A stretch of DNA of 64,000 nucleotides from Botrimarina hoheduenensis (GCF_007859815.1 NZ_SJPH01000001.1:844754-908753); one strand, 5' to 3'. Shown: positions 51,879 through 60,856, counted from the stretch's first letter. Translations and numbers: made by a program. The notes: generated by a model from the letters alone, not told the origin.

Positions 51879-52250
51879 GTCTACCTACCCGAAGGGCGGC
51901 GTCATGTTCGGTAGTGCTTGTGATGGCTCGCACAATATCGCTCCTTGCTACTCAGTTGTCTTCCTTTCTTGGTTGCCACATCTTTGTCGGTCGAGTCAAG
52001 CCGTTTCTGCGGTCGTATTGTTTCGCGATGAGCGAGGTCGTTGGTGTTGGTCCGTCGATAATTTCTCCTGATAGGGTCGTGTGGAAACGAAAGCCAACGA
52101 TAAACGAGCGGCGCGGACGAGCGTCAAGGGACGCCTGCAGACGCGAAGACGCATCTTCGGCGTGCCTTCGGCAAACCCTGGACGCCGCCGCTGGGCCGCT
52201 CGCTTTTTTGGCTGGCATCGTTCAACAACCCTCGAAAGGAGGAACCTACG
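51879..52250. other. 372-bp divergent intergenic region
   Basis: No gene was supported. It contains an imperfect hairpin ACGCGAAGA-CGCA-TCTTCGGCGT (about 52141-52163) and a strong ribosome-binding site AAAGGAGGAACC at its right end. Likely holds the promoters of ardC (minus) and the DUF6876 gene (plus). Confidence 0.45.
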
Positions 52251-52670
52251 ATGTCTCAAGACCAACAAACTACCGCGACGCAATTGCAGAGCGAACTCAA
52301 TCAGTTCACCGGTGACCTAGAGCGTTACCGGCATAACCTGAACCGTCGCGTGATCTACACGCCGGGCGTGCAACACCTGGCCGAGCGAGCCGGCGCCTAC
52401 TGGCTCATCGACGCGGTCGCGAGCTGGATCGGAAGCGACTCGTTCAACGAAGCTCTTCGGCTAGACGAGCGGCTCCAGTCGTTGCAATTCTGGGAGCTGG
52501 CGGTTGATGCCGAAAATCGCTCGGCGGTGCTCACCGCGGTATCCGACAAGGGCGAACCCCCCTTCATCACGCAGCGGATTCCGTTCACAGACTTCCCGCT
52601 AGATAGGGTCGAGATCTGGGCGGGCTTTGACGGCCGGAACTGGACGCTCTACCTGCCGAGCGAGCACTGA
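52251..52670 (+). CDS. DUF6876-family protein
   Basis: 139 residues with AAAGGAGG upstream of the ATG. The core LQSELNQFTGDLERYRHNLN...TPGVQHLAERAGAYWLIDAV matches DUF6876, small cytosolic proteins found on plasmids and phages with no known function. The C-terminal FDGRNWTLYLPSEH is also typical. Confidence 0.8.
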   Translation: MSQDQQTTATQLQSELNQFTGDLERYRHNLNRRVIYTPGVQHLAERAGAYWLIDAVASWIGSDSFNEALRLDERLQSLQFWELAVDAENRSAVLTAVSDKGEPPFITQRIPFTDFPLDRVEIWAGFDGRNWTLYLPSEH

Positions 52671-52891
52671 TCGCCAATCTCAGGCCGAGCCGCTTTGCGA
52701 GAGGTGGTTCGGCCTCCGAGGGAGCCGGTCGCGAAGATTGATATCACCAACACGTAAGCACCTCCGAGAGGCGTTATGCTGCCATGTGAAGAGACGGGCC
52801 GGTCTCGACTCCCGCTCGCACCCTGGCACCGGGAGATGAAGAACTTGCCGTTGGCTACCCGCTCCATGACCTCCGATAAGGAACTTCTGCA

Positions 52892-53497
52892 ATGACCTGG
52901 CACGCTCAGTCGGGAAGGCTCGTGCTCGCAGGCGGCGAGGCCAAGCTCTTCCGGGAAGCCGTTCTCTGCATGTGCGACATCATCGTCGGAGCCGTTGACG
53001 ACGAGGAGTCTTTTTTTGACGGGGCCGCGGTGTTCGACCGGATGAGCCGGTCTCAGCAGTTGGCGTCGTTGGAAGTGGTCGTTCGGCAGCTCTTCCACCC
53101 GACGGCCGAGTGCCTGCCGCTGACGGCTTGGTCGGAGGCGACTCTGGCAAGCGTGCTCCGCGAGGTGAGGAGCCTGGTCCTTATGGAGGTCGAGGAGGGA
53201 GAACGCAACGAATTCCAGCAAACGGTCGTGGATGTGCTCGACGCCCACGAAGATATCGCGGGCTTTGAATCTGATAAGGACTGGAGCTACTTATTGGAGG
53301 CTTACGAGGACCGGTTCCTGTGGGACCTCGATTTCGAAGACGACGAAATCACCGACCTGTCGCCGGAGCAGTCATCGCAAGCACGCCTCTTGCTGGGCAT
53401 TGGCGACGACTACTACTCATCGGCCCCGCCGGACCTGCTTGCGCAGGAGAGCTTGCAACAAGCGGCCAAACGGATTTGGGTGGTCATCGACGGCTAG
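52892..53497 (+). CDS. Hypothetical acidic protein
   Basis: 201 residues, strongly acidic (DLDFEDDEITDLSPEQSS), with AAGGA before the ATG. Two halves: helical FREAVLCMCDIIVGAVDDEE and LASVLREVRSLVLMEVEEGE; and LLLGIGDDYYSSAPPDL. Not recognised. Similar proteins may occur beside DUF6876 on planctomycete elements, but I cannot confirm this. Immediately before the broken kptA gene. Confidence 0.6.
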   Translation: MTWHAQSGRLVLAGGEAKLFREAVLCMCDIIVGAVDDEESFFDGAAVFDRMSRSQQLASLEVVVRQLFHPTAECLPLTAWSEATLASVLREVRSLVLMEVEEGERNEFQQTVVDVLDAHEDIAGFESDKDWSYLLEAYEDRFLWDLDFEDDEITDLSPEQSSQARLLLGIGDDYYSSAPPDLLAQESLQQAAKRIWVVIDG

Positions 53498-53502
53498 AAG
53501 AC

Positions 53503-53812
53503 GTTCCGGCTGACGACGCCCCTCACTTGCTCTACCACGGCACGGCCACCCGTGCTCTACCACGGCACGGCCACCCGCCATCTTGAATCGATCCTACAGC
53601 AGGGACTCGTCAAGGGCCGCCGCCACCACGTGCACATGTCGACCGATAAGGTGACAATGATCCAGGTCGGTATGCGACACGGCAAGCCCGTGCTGCTGTC
53701 GATCGACGCAAAGCGGATACTGGCGGACGGTTATGAGTTCTTTGCGACGGGCAACCGGGTTTGGTTGACCGATCACGTTCCTATTGAGTACCTGACCGCG
53801 TCACCTGTGTAA
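53503..53812 (+). pseudogene. kptA: RNA 2'-phosphotransferase (Tpt1/KptA), truncated and frameshifted
   Basis: The C-terminal catalytic half of Tpt1/KptA is readable: LYHGTATRHLESILQQGL, GRRHHVHMSTD, VGMRHGKPVLLSIDAKRI and GNRVWLTDHVPIEYL, which contain the RNA- and NAD-binding motifs of this ADP-ribosyltransferase-like family. The N-terminal winged-helix domain (~90 residues) is absent. A 25-bp exact tandem duplication at 53528-53577 shifts the frame within the LYHGTATR motif. A GTG at 53552 could restart translation and give 86 residues. KptA removes 2'-phosphates from RNA using NAD+. Confidence 0.75.
53528..53577 (+). repeat. 25-bp exact tandem duplication in kptA
   Basis: Two head-to-tail copies (53528-53552 and 53553-53577) starting TGCTCTACCACGGC. 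Twenty-five is not a multiple of three, so the insertion breaks the reading frame; deleting one copy restores an uninterrupted DDAPHLLYHGTATRHLES. Confidence 0.95.
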
Positions 53813-53846
53813 CGCGGTCCCGGCCAACGCTGCGGACTCCGCACTG

Positions 53847-54533
53847 ATGAAGCTGAACGAGTCGAACACGACACTCCTGTTGATTGCCGCCGTAGGCCTT
53901 CTCGCTACGGCGATGGCCATCTCTGGTCTCGCCAGTAGGTTGGAGTCCGCCTCTTTTATCACGGGCGCCCTGTGCGTTTGGCTCACGGTCAAACAGAATA
54001 TCTGGAACTTCCCGATTGGCCTAATCAACGTCTCCACGTTCTGTGTCGTGTTCTATCAGTCACAGTTGTATGCCGATGCCGGTCTTCAAGTCGTCTACTT
54101 CGGGCTGGGCCTGATTGGTTGGTATCTCTGGTTGCACGGAGGAGCGAATCGCACGGCCCTGAAAGTGTCTCGGGCTACTGCCTGGGAACTCTCGCTGATT
54201 TGCGTCTTCATTGCTGCCTCAACGCTTGGGTTGTGGAAGGCGTTGGCCCAGGTCGGCGGTTCCGCCTCCTTCTGGGACGCCCTCACGACCTCTATTAGTT
54301 TGGCGTCGCAGTGGCTCCTCAACCGCAAACGGTTGGAGAGCTGGATCGGATGGATCATTGTGGACATTATCTACGTCCCGCTTTACATCTATAAGGACCT
54401 CTATTTGACAGCGATTCTCTACGGGCTCTTTCTTCTGATGGCCGTGATGGGCCTGCGAGCTTGGAGAGCCACGTGGCGACAAGACTCAGAAATCAACGGG
54501 GCTGAAGTGCTGGTAGAAGGGGCCATCTTATGA
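53847..54533 (+). CDS. pnuC: Nicotinamide riboside/mononucleotide transporter PnuC
   Basis: 228 residues, seven or so hydrophobic helices. PnuC signatures are VKQNIWNFPIGLINVS, WYLWLHGG and the C-terminal WIIVDIIYVPLYIYKDLYLT. It imports nicotinamide riboside by facilitated diffusion, trapped by the kinase activity of NadR. The stop overlaps the nadR start by 4 bp (ATGA). Confidence 0.92.
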   Translation: MKLNESNTTLLLIAAVGLLATAMAISGLASRLESASFITGALCVWLTVKQNIWNFPIGLINVSTFCVVFYQSQLYADAGLQVVYFGLGLIGWYLWLHGGANRTALKVSRATAWELSLICVFIAASTLGLWKALAQVGGSASFWDALTTSISLASQWLLNRKRLESWIGWIIVDIIYVPLYIYKDLYLTAILYGLFLLMAVMGLRAWRATWRQDSEINGAEVLVEGAIL

Positions 54534-55510
54534 CGCTCGGCTTCATTGTCGGGAAGTTTTATCCTCCCCACCGCGGCCACAAACACCTCATCGACACCGC
54601 CAGGCGACAAGTCGATCGCTTGATTGTGATGATTGCGCACCACCCGTCGCAGACCATTCCTGGAGAGTTGCGGCGAGCGTGGCTGGAAGAAATTCATCCC
54701 GACTGCGAGATTCATCTTGTGCCGGATGAGTTGGAGGACGACAGCCGCCAGTGGGCTGAATTCACCGTCGGCTATCTCGGCCGGCCGCCGGATGTGGTGT
54801 TCACGAGCGAGGACTACGGCCATGAGTATGCCCGGCTCATGGGTGCCCGACATGTGATGGTCGACCACGCGAGGGCAGCAGTGCCCGTATCGGGAACGCT
54901 CGTCCGTAGCGAGCCGCTGAAGCACCTTGGTTTCCTAGAGCCCTGCGTCCGTGCCTACTTCGTTCGTCGTGTTGTTCTGCTTGGGGCTGAATCGACGGGC
55001 AAGACGACTCTAGCTCAGCAGTTGGCGGAGCGGTTCAGCACGACCTGGGTCGCCGAGTACGGCCGTGAACACTGGGAGAGAAAGGTCGCCGGGCACTCAA
55101 TGAGCGACCCCTTGCCCAGCTGGAGCCACGAGGAGTTCGTTGAGATTGCCGCGGAGCAGCAGGCCCGAGAGAACCTCTTGGCTCGCGAGGCCAATCGCGT
55201 GCTCATCTGCGATACGAATGCCTTCGCAACCGGCACGTGGCACGAGCGATACTATCAATCTCGCGACGCACGCGTGGACACCATCGGTGCCGCTGACAAG
55301 GTGGACTTGTACCTTCTCACGGCGCCAGACGTGGCGTTCGTTCAGGATGGCTTTCGCGACGGCGAGAAGTTTCGCTACTGGATGCACGAAGCGTTTAGGG
55401 CTCAGCTTGCAAGCTGCGCCACGCCGTGGCAATTGATCGCGGGGCCCTATGAAGAGCGCTTTGAGGCCGCCGAGTCTGCAGTGGCGGCCTTGCTTAAGGA
55501 GTCCGGCTAA
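54530..55510 (+). CDS. nadR: NadR-like NMN adenylyltransferase / ribosylnicotinamide kinase
   Basis: 326 residues. The N-terminal nucleotidyltransferase domain has GFIVGKFYPPHRGHKHL (HxGH 14-17) and VPVSGTLVRSEP (ISGT-type). The C-terminal kinase has Walker A LLGAESTGKTTLAQQL, with LICDTNAF further on. It lacks the N-terminal HTH repressor domain of enterobacterial NadR. Makes NAD+ from nicotinamide riboside imported by PnuC. Coupled to pnuC by a 4-bp overlap. Confidence 0.92.
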   Translation: MTLGFIVGKFYPPHRGHKHLIDTARRQVDRLIVMIAHHPSQTIPGELRRAWLEEIHPDCEIHLVPDELEDDSRQWAEFTVGYLGRPPDVVFTSEDYGHEYARLMGARHVMVDHARAAVPVSGTLVRSEPLKHLGFLEPCVRAYFVRRVVLLGAESTGKTTLAQQLAERFSTTWVAEYGREHWERKVAGHSMSDPLPSWSHEEFVEIAAEQQARENLLAREANRVLICDTNAFATGTWHERYYQSRDARVDTIGAADKVDLYLLTAPDVAFVQDGFRDGEKFRYWMHEAFRAQLASCATPWQLIAGPYEERFEAAESAVAALLKESG

Positions 55511-55561
55511 CTAGGCGTAAGTCGACAGCTAGCAGCTTCGATCGGGTTCAACTGGTTTCTC

Positions 55562-56629
55562 TCACGCCGCGACGCGTTCGTAGTGTTTAAGGACGCCGCC
55601 GAGTCGGCTGTGGCAGACGATCTGCACGTCGCCTTCGGGCGGATCGTGCTCGTCCTTCCAGATCCCGATCAGCGGTTTGTCCTCCTTCCTAGAATGCGGG
55701 CGTAGCTCGTTGTAGTAGCGGACGTACTCCTCAACCAAATAGTCGAGGTGCTTCAGGCCGAAGCCGATGAACCGGTTCAGACATTCGCCCTTGATCGAGC
55801 CGATCCATCGCTCGACGAAGGCGTTCTGGTTGGGAGAGCGAGGAGAAGTGGGCTCCACCGTGACATCCGCTTCTTCAAAGACCGCATCGAAGCGCCGGCT
55901 GTACTTGAAGTCCTTGTCGCGGACCAAGAAACGAACCGATAGATCGGCTTCTTCCGCTTGCTGCAGGAAGCTCTGCGCTTTAGCTACGACCCACTCGTCG
56001 TTCGGATGGAAGGTAGCGGGCGAGCAGATCACTCGTCTTGAGTTGACGTGCAAGAAAGCGAGCACGAAGGCCTGCTTGATCCCGGTCTTGGTCACCACTG
56101 GCTTTGAGAAGAAATCGACCTGCCAGAGTGTCTCGGCGTGCGTCGTGACGAACTCGTGCCAGGTCCCGGGGCCTCGCTGCGGTCCCGGGTGGATGCCCTC
56201 CTCCTTGAGGATCGTTCTTACCGTCGTTCTACCGACGCACTGGATGCGCAGCTTCTTCAGCTCTCCGACAATTCTTCCGTAGCCCCAGCCCGTTTCTTTG
56301 GCCAAGCGGACAACGATTTCTCGGATTGACTCCGGCGTTCCTTTACGCCCCATCTTCTTGGTTGGCTTCTTGCCGTTTCTTACTTCTCGCTGCCACCTCT
56401 GGTAGGTTCGGGGGCTAACGATGGTGATGACTTCGAGAACTCCTCTTCCTATGGCCCCGCCCAGCTTCAGTAGCCGCTCACGCTCATCGTTGTCGAGGAA
56501 GATGCGGTTCTTCGGGATCCGCTTGCGGAGCATCTCGTTCTCCGCTTTGAGAAACTCGACCTGTTTGCGGAGCTGGTCTTCGGTAGAACCGGCCAGCAAG
56601 AACAGTAGCGGAGAGAACCAGCTCGACAT
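55562..56629 (-). CDS. DDE transposase/integrase-core protein (IS481/IS3-like)
   Basis: About 355 residues from the ATG at 56629 (MSSWFSPLLFLLAGSTEDQL). HTH region RTYQRWQREVRNGKKPTKK and IVVRLAKETGWGYGRIVGEL; catalytic core with Asp in LWQVDFFSKPVV, Asp in RFLVRDKDFKYS and Glu in NQNAFVERWIGSIKGECL. A common planctomycete single-frame transposase. I found no convincing terminal inverted repeats or target duplication, so the insertion-sequence ends are not defined. It lies just inside the right end of the element. Confidence 0.85.
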   Translation of the reverse strand: MSSWFSPLLFLLAGSTEDQLRKQVEFLKAENEMLRKRIPKNRIFLDNDERERLLKLGGAIGRGVLEVITIVSPRTYQRWQREVRNGKKPTKKMGRKGTPESIREIVVRLAKETGWGYGRIVGELKKLRIQCVGRTTVRTILKEEGIHPGPQRGPGTWHEFVTTHAETLWQVDFFSKPVVTKTGIKQAFVLAFLHVNSRRVICSPATFHPNDEWVVAKAQSFLQQAEEADLSVRFLVRDKDFKYSRRFDAVFEEADVTVEPTSPRSPNQNAFVERWIGSIKGECLNRFIGFGLKHLDYLVEEYVRYYNELRPHSRKEDKPLIGIWKDEHDPPEGDVQIVCHSRLGGVLKHYERVAA

Positions 56630-56726
56630 CGAGAGCGCCTTCCAGAGCGAGAAAAGCAGGGTGACAACCTTCGCGCACCCCTGCGGTTGCTCTGATTCTC
56701 TGCACTCAGAAGTGGGCCGCAAGCGA

Positions 56727-56737
56727 CTACGGGTTTT
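56727..56737 (-). repeat. Integrase arm-type site near the right end
   Basis: CTACGGGTTTT is the exact reverse complement of AAAACCCGTAG, which occurs twice beside the integrase at the left end. It is 128 bp inside the right core. Confidence 0.6.
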
Positions 56738-56821
56738 GAATGCAAGAGTTGCAATAGTTGCTATTCGATGACAACCGTTGCTACGACTTGCAAGCGAATT
56801 CGCTCCGTAGTAGATTCGCTT

Positions 56822-59800
56822 TCAGCCTACTAACGAAGGGTCTTCAGCGCGCGGGGTTCGGTCTCTCATAACCTCGAGGTCGTCGCGGGAGACCGACCGA
56901 TTGTCGATCCGCTCAGCATCGAGCAGGCCGCTGAGGCAAGCCTGGGTCCATACCCGCTCGCAAGCGAATTCCGTCGTGGCGATCTCGCCGACCGATCGCT
57001 CGTCGGTCCACAGCACTGCGTCCCGCTCCGCCGCCACGCAGATACTGTCCAGCGCGGGGATCCCGAGGACCGATTCGAAGAGCGATCTTCGCTCAGGCGC
57101 TAGCGCCGCTGTGGCGGTGGCGGTCACTTGGGTGCAGTGCCTCTTAACCCGGTTGAGGAGTTGCTCAAGCTGGGACGCCTCTCGTTGCCGAAGCTCCGGG
57201 TCGGCATCGCTCATCAGGAGCTGCCCATCATCGTCCACACCAATCCGGCCCCCGTCGCGTCCAACGGTGTCCTGGGCCTTGTCCAGCCAGCCTGAGACCG
57301 TGAGCAGCGTTGACTCCGCAACCACCAACTTGACTACGCCACCCAGCACGTCCCACAACGCCGCTCGGTCGATCGTCAGCAGCGTCGAAAGATCGACCAC
57401 CAGCTCTCGTTCGGTCGGCAGAAGCTCTCGCGCAGCGAGGAACGTCCCGTCGTCGGGTGAGGCGCAGTGCAACTGGGCCTGGTCCCACTCGCAGATCGAC
57501 AGGAAGGTGTCGTAATAGGAAAGACCGAGGCGATCGGCGAGCAGATGCACGGGGCACACCGGGATCGAGCGGTACAGCGAGAAGAGTTCTTCGCGGTGCG
57601 CCCGTTGCTGCTTGAGCACACGGATCAGCTCACCCAGGTCGAGCTGGTCCCCCTCACCCACGTGCAGCGGCTCGAGCAGGGCCGAACCGGGGAACCGATC
57701 AGCGAAGCGCGAGATCGAATCGCGAAACCGGAAGACATACTTGCTCACGATCTCTTCAACGACCTGCTTTCGTTCCGGGGGAGCGGCCGCCCCCGAGCGG
57801 GGCGCTTCGTCACCCACGGTGAGCCCGAGCAACGGCCGCACCGATTCATCGGTGGGCAGGAACTCGCCCAGCGCGGTGCGGGCGTCTTGCTCCTCGTACA
57901 CGATCCACCGCTGACGCCCCGTCCGCTCCTCCTTCACCCGAATCGCGCAGTCGGCTTCGACCGATTCCCTGTCCCGCAGCTTGTCGGCGGCTTCGCACCG
58001 CAGGAAAGCCTCAAAGTAGAGCGAGTGGGCCGACGGCTGATCGAAGTTATGCCTCAGGAGCTGGTAGGCGAAGTCGAGCGCCGCGAGCTCGTCACCGATC
58101 GCCGTGAGGGGGCTTAGGACAAAGCGTGCGTCCTCGAGGCTCAGGTGATTCGGGTCAGGTCGAACCCAGGTGTCGGGGTCGATCTCATCACTACGGTCCT
58201 CTAGCACGAGGATGTAGGCGCGGATCGAACCGAAGAACCCCGGGTCCTCCTCTAATTGCTCCGTGGCCCGAACCAGGGCTAGCGCCCGGTCGTACCGGAG
58301 CAGCAGCCGGCACTCCAGCCGTTTGACGCGATCATCTTGTGATTGGGTCTCACGCAACTCGTTGCAGACCCGCATCAGCGTGTCGTGCCGCTCGATGCTG
58401 CCCGCGCAGTTGATCAGCCGTTTGCAGTCCGCGTCGAGCTGCCCCGGGCGATAGACACGCTCGAAGAGCGGCAACGCCTCCTCGTCGAACCCTAGGTTAT
58501 TGAGCAATCGGGCGAGCAAACGCACCTCTTCTTCGTGGACGCCTTTCAAAGGGCTTCCGAGGGCCCCACGAGCATGACGCATCGCGCTATCCGGGTCTCC
58601 ACGCTCCAAGGCGATCCAGCCCAAAGCGGCCTTGCCCGCCAGCGGGTGCGCTTCGATCAGCGCTGGAGACAAACAGGAAGCCGCTAGCGCGTAGTCCTCC
58701 AGGCGGATCGCCCAATCCACCGCGTGCAGCGCCGCTTCCATGGCGCGGATCTCTGCGGTGAGCGCCCAGCTCGCCAAGCGATGCACCGCCGCGCGCTTCT
58801 TGGCGGGGTCGTCACCGTGAAACTCCAGAAATGCGGAGGCAATCGCCTCGTCGGCAGAGCCCTCGGTCAACAGACCGATCAGCGACTCGGCGTCCGCAAA
58901 CCGCTCGTGCCTCAGGAAGAACTGCACCGCATCGGGCGCGTAGAGTTCCGGTCGATTGGTTGCGTCGAGCGCTGCTCGGTAGTCCGCGGTCGCGTTGGCG
59001 ACGTCGCCGGCGAAGGCGTTGACGCGCGCCCGGTTGGTCAACGCTTCGGGTACGAGCGCGAAATACTTCTCAGCTCTAGCGGCCTCTGCCGTTTCACGGT
59101 AGAGGTCCAGCGCTTGGAGGATCGAATCCTCTCGCTGTCGCCAGGGCCCCTCGGTAGCGCGACGATGGGCCAAGCGCCCTAGCAGGAACTTTACGTGCGC
59201 CGAGTCGGGCTCTAGCGAGGCGGCCTGGTCAGCGAGGTCTTGGGCTGCTTCGTCGCGGCCCGCCGACAGATGCCGCTCGGCGAGCGCGAGACCGACCTCG
59301 ATTGACTCCGCGCACTTCGCGTCGATCCGCTCTTTGTACGGTGCCAGCGCGTCGTCGTCCGGCGCGGTTCGCACCAAGAGAGACCACGCACCGTCGTTGA
59401 TCCCTTCTTCTTCCAGCAGCGCCCTGGTTTCTTCGAAGGCGGTGGCCCGGTCGCCGCTGAGGTCCAGCGCCAACGCCCGGTTTTGCCGGGCCTGCGGCAG
59501 CGTGCTGTTGGCTTCGTAGGCCAACAAGAACAGCCGACACGCCTCGTCGAAGTCGTTCTTTGTCAAGGCGACTTTCGCGCGGAGCCGAAGGATCGGGTAC
59601 CGCTCGTCCCCCGGCAGCGATCCCCCCTCGCCTGAAGGCAGCTTGCCGAGTTCGTGAGCGGCCTCGTCGGGCTTGCGAGCCTCCAGCAGCTCTTCGATCA
59701 GGCGGTATGTCTTATCGCTGGAGGGCGCGCCCGCGGCGGCCAAGCTCTGATCCCTCAGGACGGGCCGAGAGAAACGCTGCCCGCTTTGCTCGGGGCTGAT

Positions 59801-60244
59801 GCCCTCGAGCATCGAGATCGCTACGACGAGGTCGAGTTCTCCCAGCCGCTCAATGAAATCGTCCCAAGCGACAAACCGAACCTCGAACAGCTTCTCCTTG
59901 GGATCACGGGAGTTGAGATCCAGAACGGCCTTCTGGCACTCGGTGGAGCGGGCGGACGTCGTGGCGAAGATCAACTGGCCGACACCGATCCCACTGGTCT
60001 CGACCGCGGCCACCTCGTCGCGAATCTCTTTCGCTCGGAGCGGATTCTGATCCTCACGCTTCTTGCACTGCACGGCGAGCACCGGCTGCTGGCCCAAAAG
60101 ATCGAGCAGGTCGATGCCCGATTGGGACTGGCCGGTCTTGCCGTAGCGTTCGAGTCCACCGCGCCGCTCGAAGTACCGGAAGAAATGCAGGCAGAACAGC
60201 TCGAACTGACCCGACTCGCTCGGCTTGACGTATTGATAAGGCAA
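56822..60244 (-). CDS. Large REase-like / TPR / PIN-like protein, probably 3'-truncated
   Basis: 1140 residues from a TTG with GGAGGAG upstream. N-terminal PD-(D/E)xK fold of Mrr type: SGIDLLDLLGQQPVLAVQCK with Asp45 and Gln59-x-Lys61. A long TPR-like helical middle (about 180-800) follows, e.g. ARLFLLAYEANST-like pairs and DLADQAASLEPDSAHVKFLL. Near 960-1110 is a PIN-like domain: LVVDLSTLLTIDRAALWDVL, VVAESTLL, LDSICVAAERDAVLWTDERS and RVWTQACL. The last ~25 residues, which span the 21-bp att repeat, look foreign, and the usual C-terminal PIN helices are missing. Possibly a two-nuclease defence protein; function not known. Confidence 0.65.
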   Translation of the reverse strand: MPYQYVKPSESGQFELFCLHFFRYFERRGGLERYGKTGQSQSGIDLLDLLGQQPVLAVQCKKREDQNPLRAKEIRDEVAAVETSGIGVGQLIFATTSARSTECQKAVLDLNSRDPKEKLFEVRFVAWDDFIERLGELDLVVAISMLEGISPEQSGQRFSRPVLRDQSLAAAGAPSSDKTYRLIEELLEARKPDEAAHELGKLPSGEGGSLPGDERYPILRLRAKVALTKNDFDEACRLFLLAYEANSTLPQARQNRALALDLSGDRATAFEETRALLEEEGINDGAWSLLVRTAPDDDALAPYKERIDAKCAESIEVGLALAERHLSAGRDEAAQDLADQAASLEPDSAHVKFLLGRLAHRRATEGPWRQREDSILQALDLYRETAEAARAEKYFALVPEALTNRARVNAFAGDVANATADYRAALDATNRPELYAPDAVQFFLRHERFADAESLIGLLTEGSADEAIASAFLEFHGDDPAKKRAAVHRLASWALTAEIRAMEAALHAVDWAIRLEDYALAASCLSPALIEAHPLAGKAALGWIALERGDPDSAMRHARGALGSPLKGVHEEEVRLLARLLNNLGFDEEALPLFERVYRPGQLDADCKRLINCAGSIERHDTLMRVCNELRETQSQDDRVKRLECRLLLRYDRALALVRATEQLEEDPGFFGSIRAYILVLEDRSDEIDPDTWVRPDPNHLSLEDARFVLSPLTAIGDELAALDFAYQLLRHNFDQPSAHSLYFEAFLRCEAADKLRDRESVEADCAIRVKEERTGRQRWIVYEEQDARTALGEFLPTDESVRPLLGLTVGDEAPRSGAAAPPERKQVVEEIVSKYVFRFRDSISRFADRFPGSALLEPLHVGEGDQLDLGELIRVLKQQRAHREELFSLYRSIPVCPVHLLADRLGLSYYDTFLSICEWDQAQLHCASPDDGTFLAARELLPTERELVVDLSTLLTIDRAALWDVLGGVVKLVVAESTLLTVSGWLDKAQDTVGRDGGRIGVDDDGQLLMSDADPELRQREASQLEQLLNRVKRHCTQVTATATAALAPERRSLFESVLGIPALDSICVAAERDAVLWTDERSVGEIATTEFACERVWTQACLSGLLDAERIDNRSVSRDDLEVMRDRTPRAEDPSLVG
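56865..56885 (+). repeat. Right attachment core (attR), copy of tRNA-fMet sequence
   Basis: Exact 21-bp copy of 12216-12236, in the same orientation. To its right the sequence does not continue as tRNA, but as the 3' end of the large nuclease-TPR-PIN gene, which reads through it on the minus strand. Confidence 0.8.
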
Positions 60245-60727
60245 AGCGCTCCTCCATCCACGATCGTCCTAGCCGTCATTCTCGCTTTTCTGCGGCGTCG
60301 AGCAACCGAGCCCACCTCGCAGGGTAAGTTCTCACGGCGGCGACTAGCCGCGGGCGTCGTAGCGCCTCCGGCGCCTCGTCCCCGCCGTCGGGCGGGCGGA
60401 GTGCGGCGACCGCGAGCGGCCGGAGCCGGTGGCCAAGGGCGTCACCACAAACCCCCGCGGGGCACTCCCACCGATCCACGGAACACGCCACCGGCGGAGG
60501 CAGCGAGGCCGGCAGTTGCCCGCGTAGTGACGAGGGTCCGAGTCCCGCGAGTGGAAGTGCCGGCCTCGCGGCCGCTGAGGCCGTGAGCGATGTCGCCCTC
60601 TTAGTGTCGTTCTTGGCTCCGCCAAGCCGGGCGATCCGACTTCCAGTCGGTCCCCGGGGGGGTCCCGCCCCCGGTCCCCCGCGGGACCAGGCTCGGCCCG
60701 ACCGATCGCCCACGTAGAGAACCCCTC
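60245..60727. other. ~480-bp GC-rich gap
   Basis: No supportable gene. The stretch is Pro/Arg-coding in every frame, with short GC-rich inverted repeats (around 60650-60690, runs of C and G). Contains GGAGGAG for the TTG start at 60244. Confidence 0.4.
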
Positions 60728-60760
60728 AAAAAAGAAAAAACCACACCCCACCGGGTGCGG
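60728..60760 (-). terminator. Rho-independent terminator after repA/iterons
   Basis: On the minus strand CCGCACCC-GGTG-GGGTGTGG (one G-U pair; 60741-60760 on +) is followed by six T, C and six more T. It would end the transcript of the initiator gene after passing the iteron repeats. Confidence 0.8.
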
Positions 60761-60856
60761 TAAGCATCCAAAGAGATCAAGAAACATCCGGTCGTGCGCT
60801 AGCGCCGCACAAGCCGCTTCAACAAGCCAACCACCCACCAGCTCCCTTCTTTCGAG

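Noticed and set aside
55511-56821. Full insertion sequence with defined ends around the DDE transposase
   Set aside because: I could not find matching terminal inverted repeats or a target-site duplication, so only the gene is annotated.
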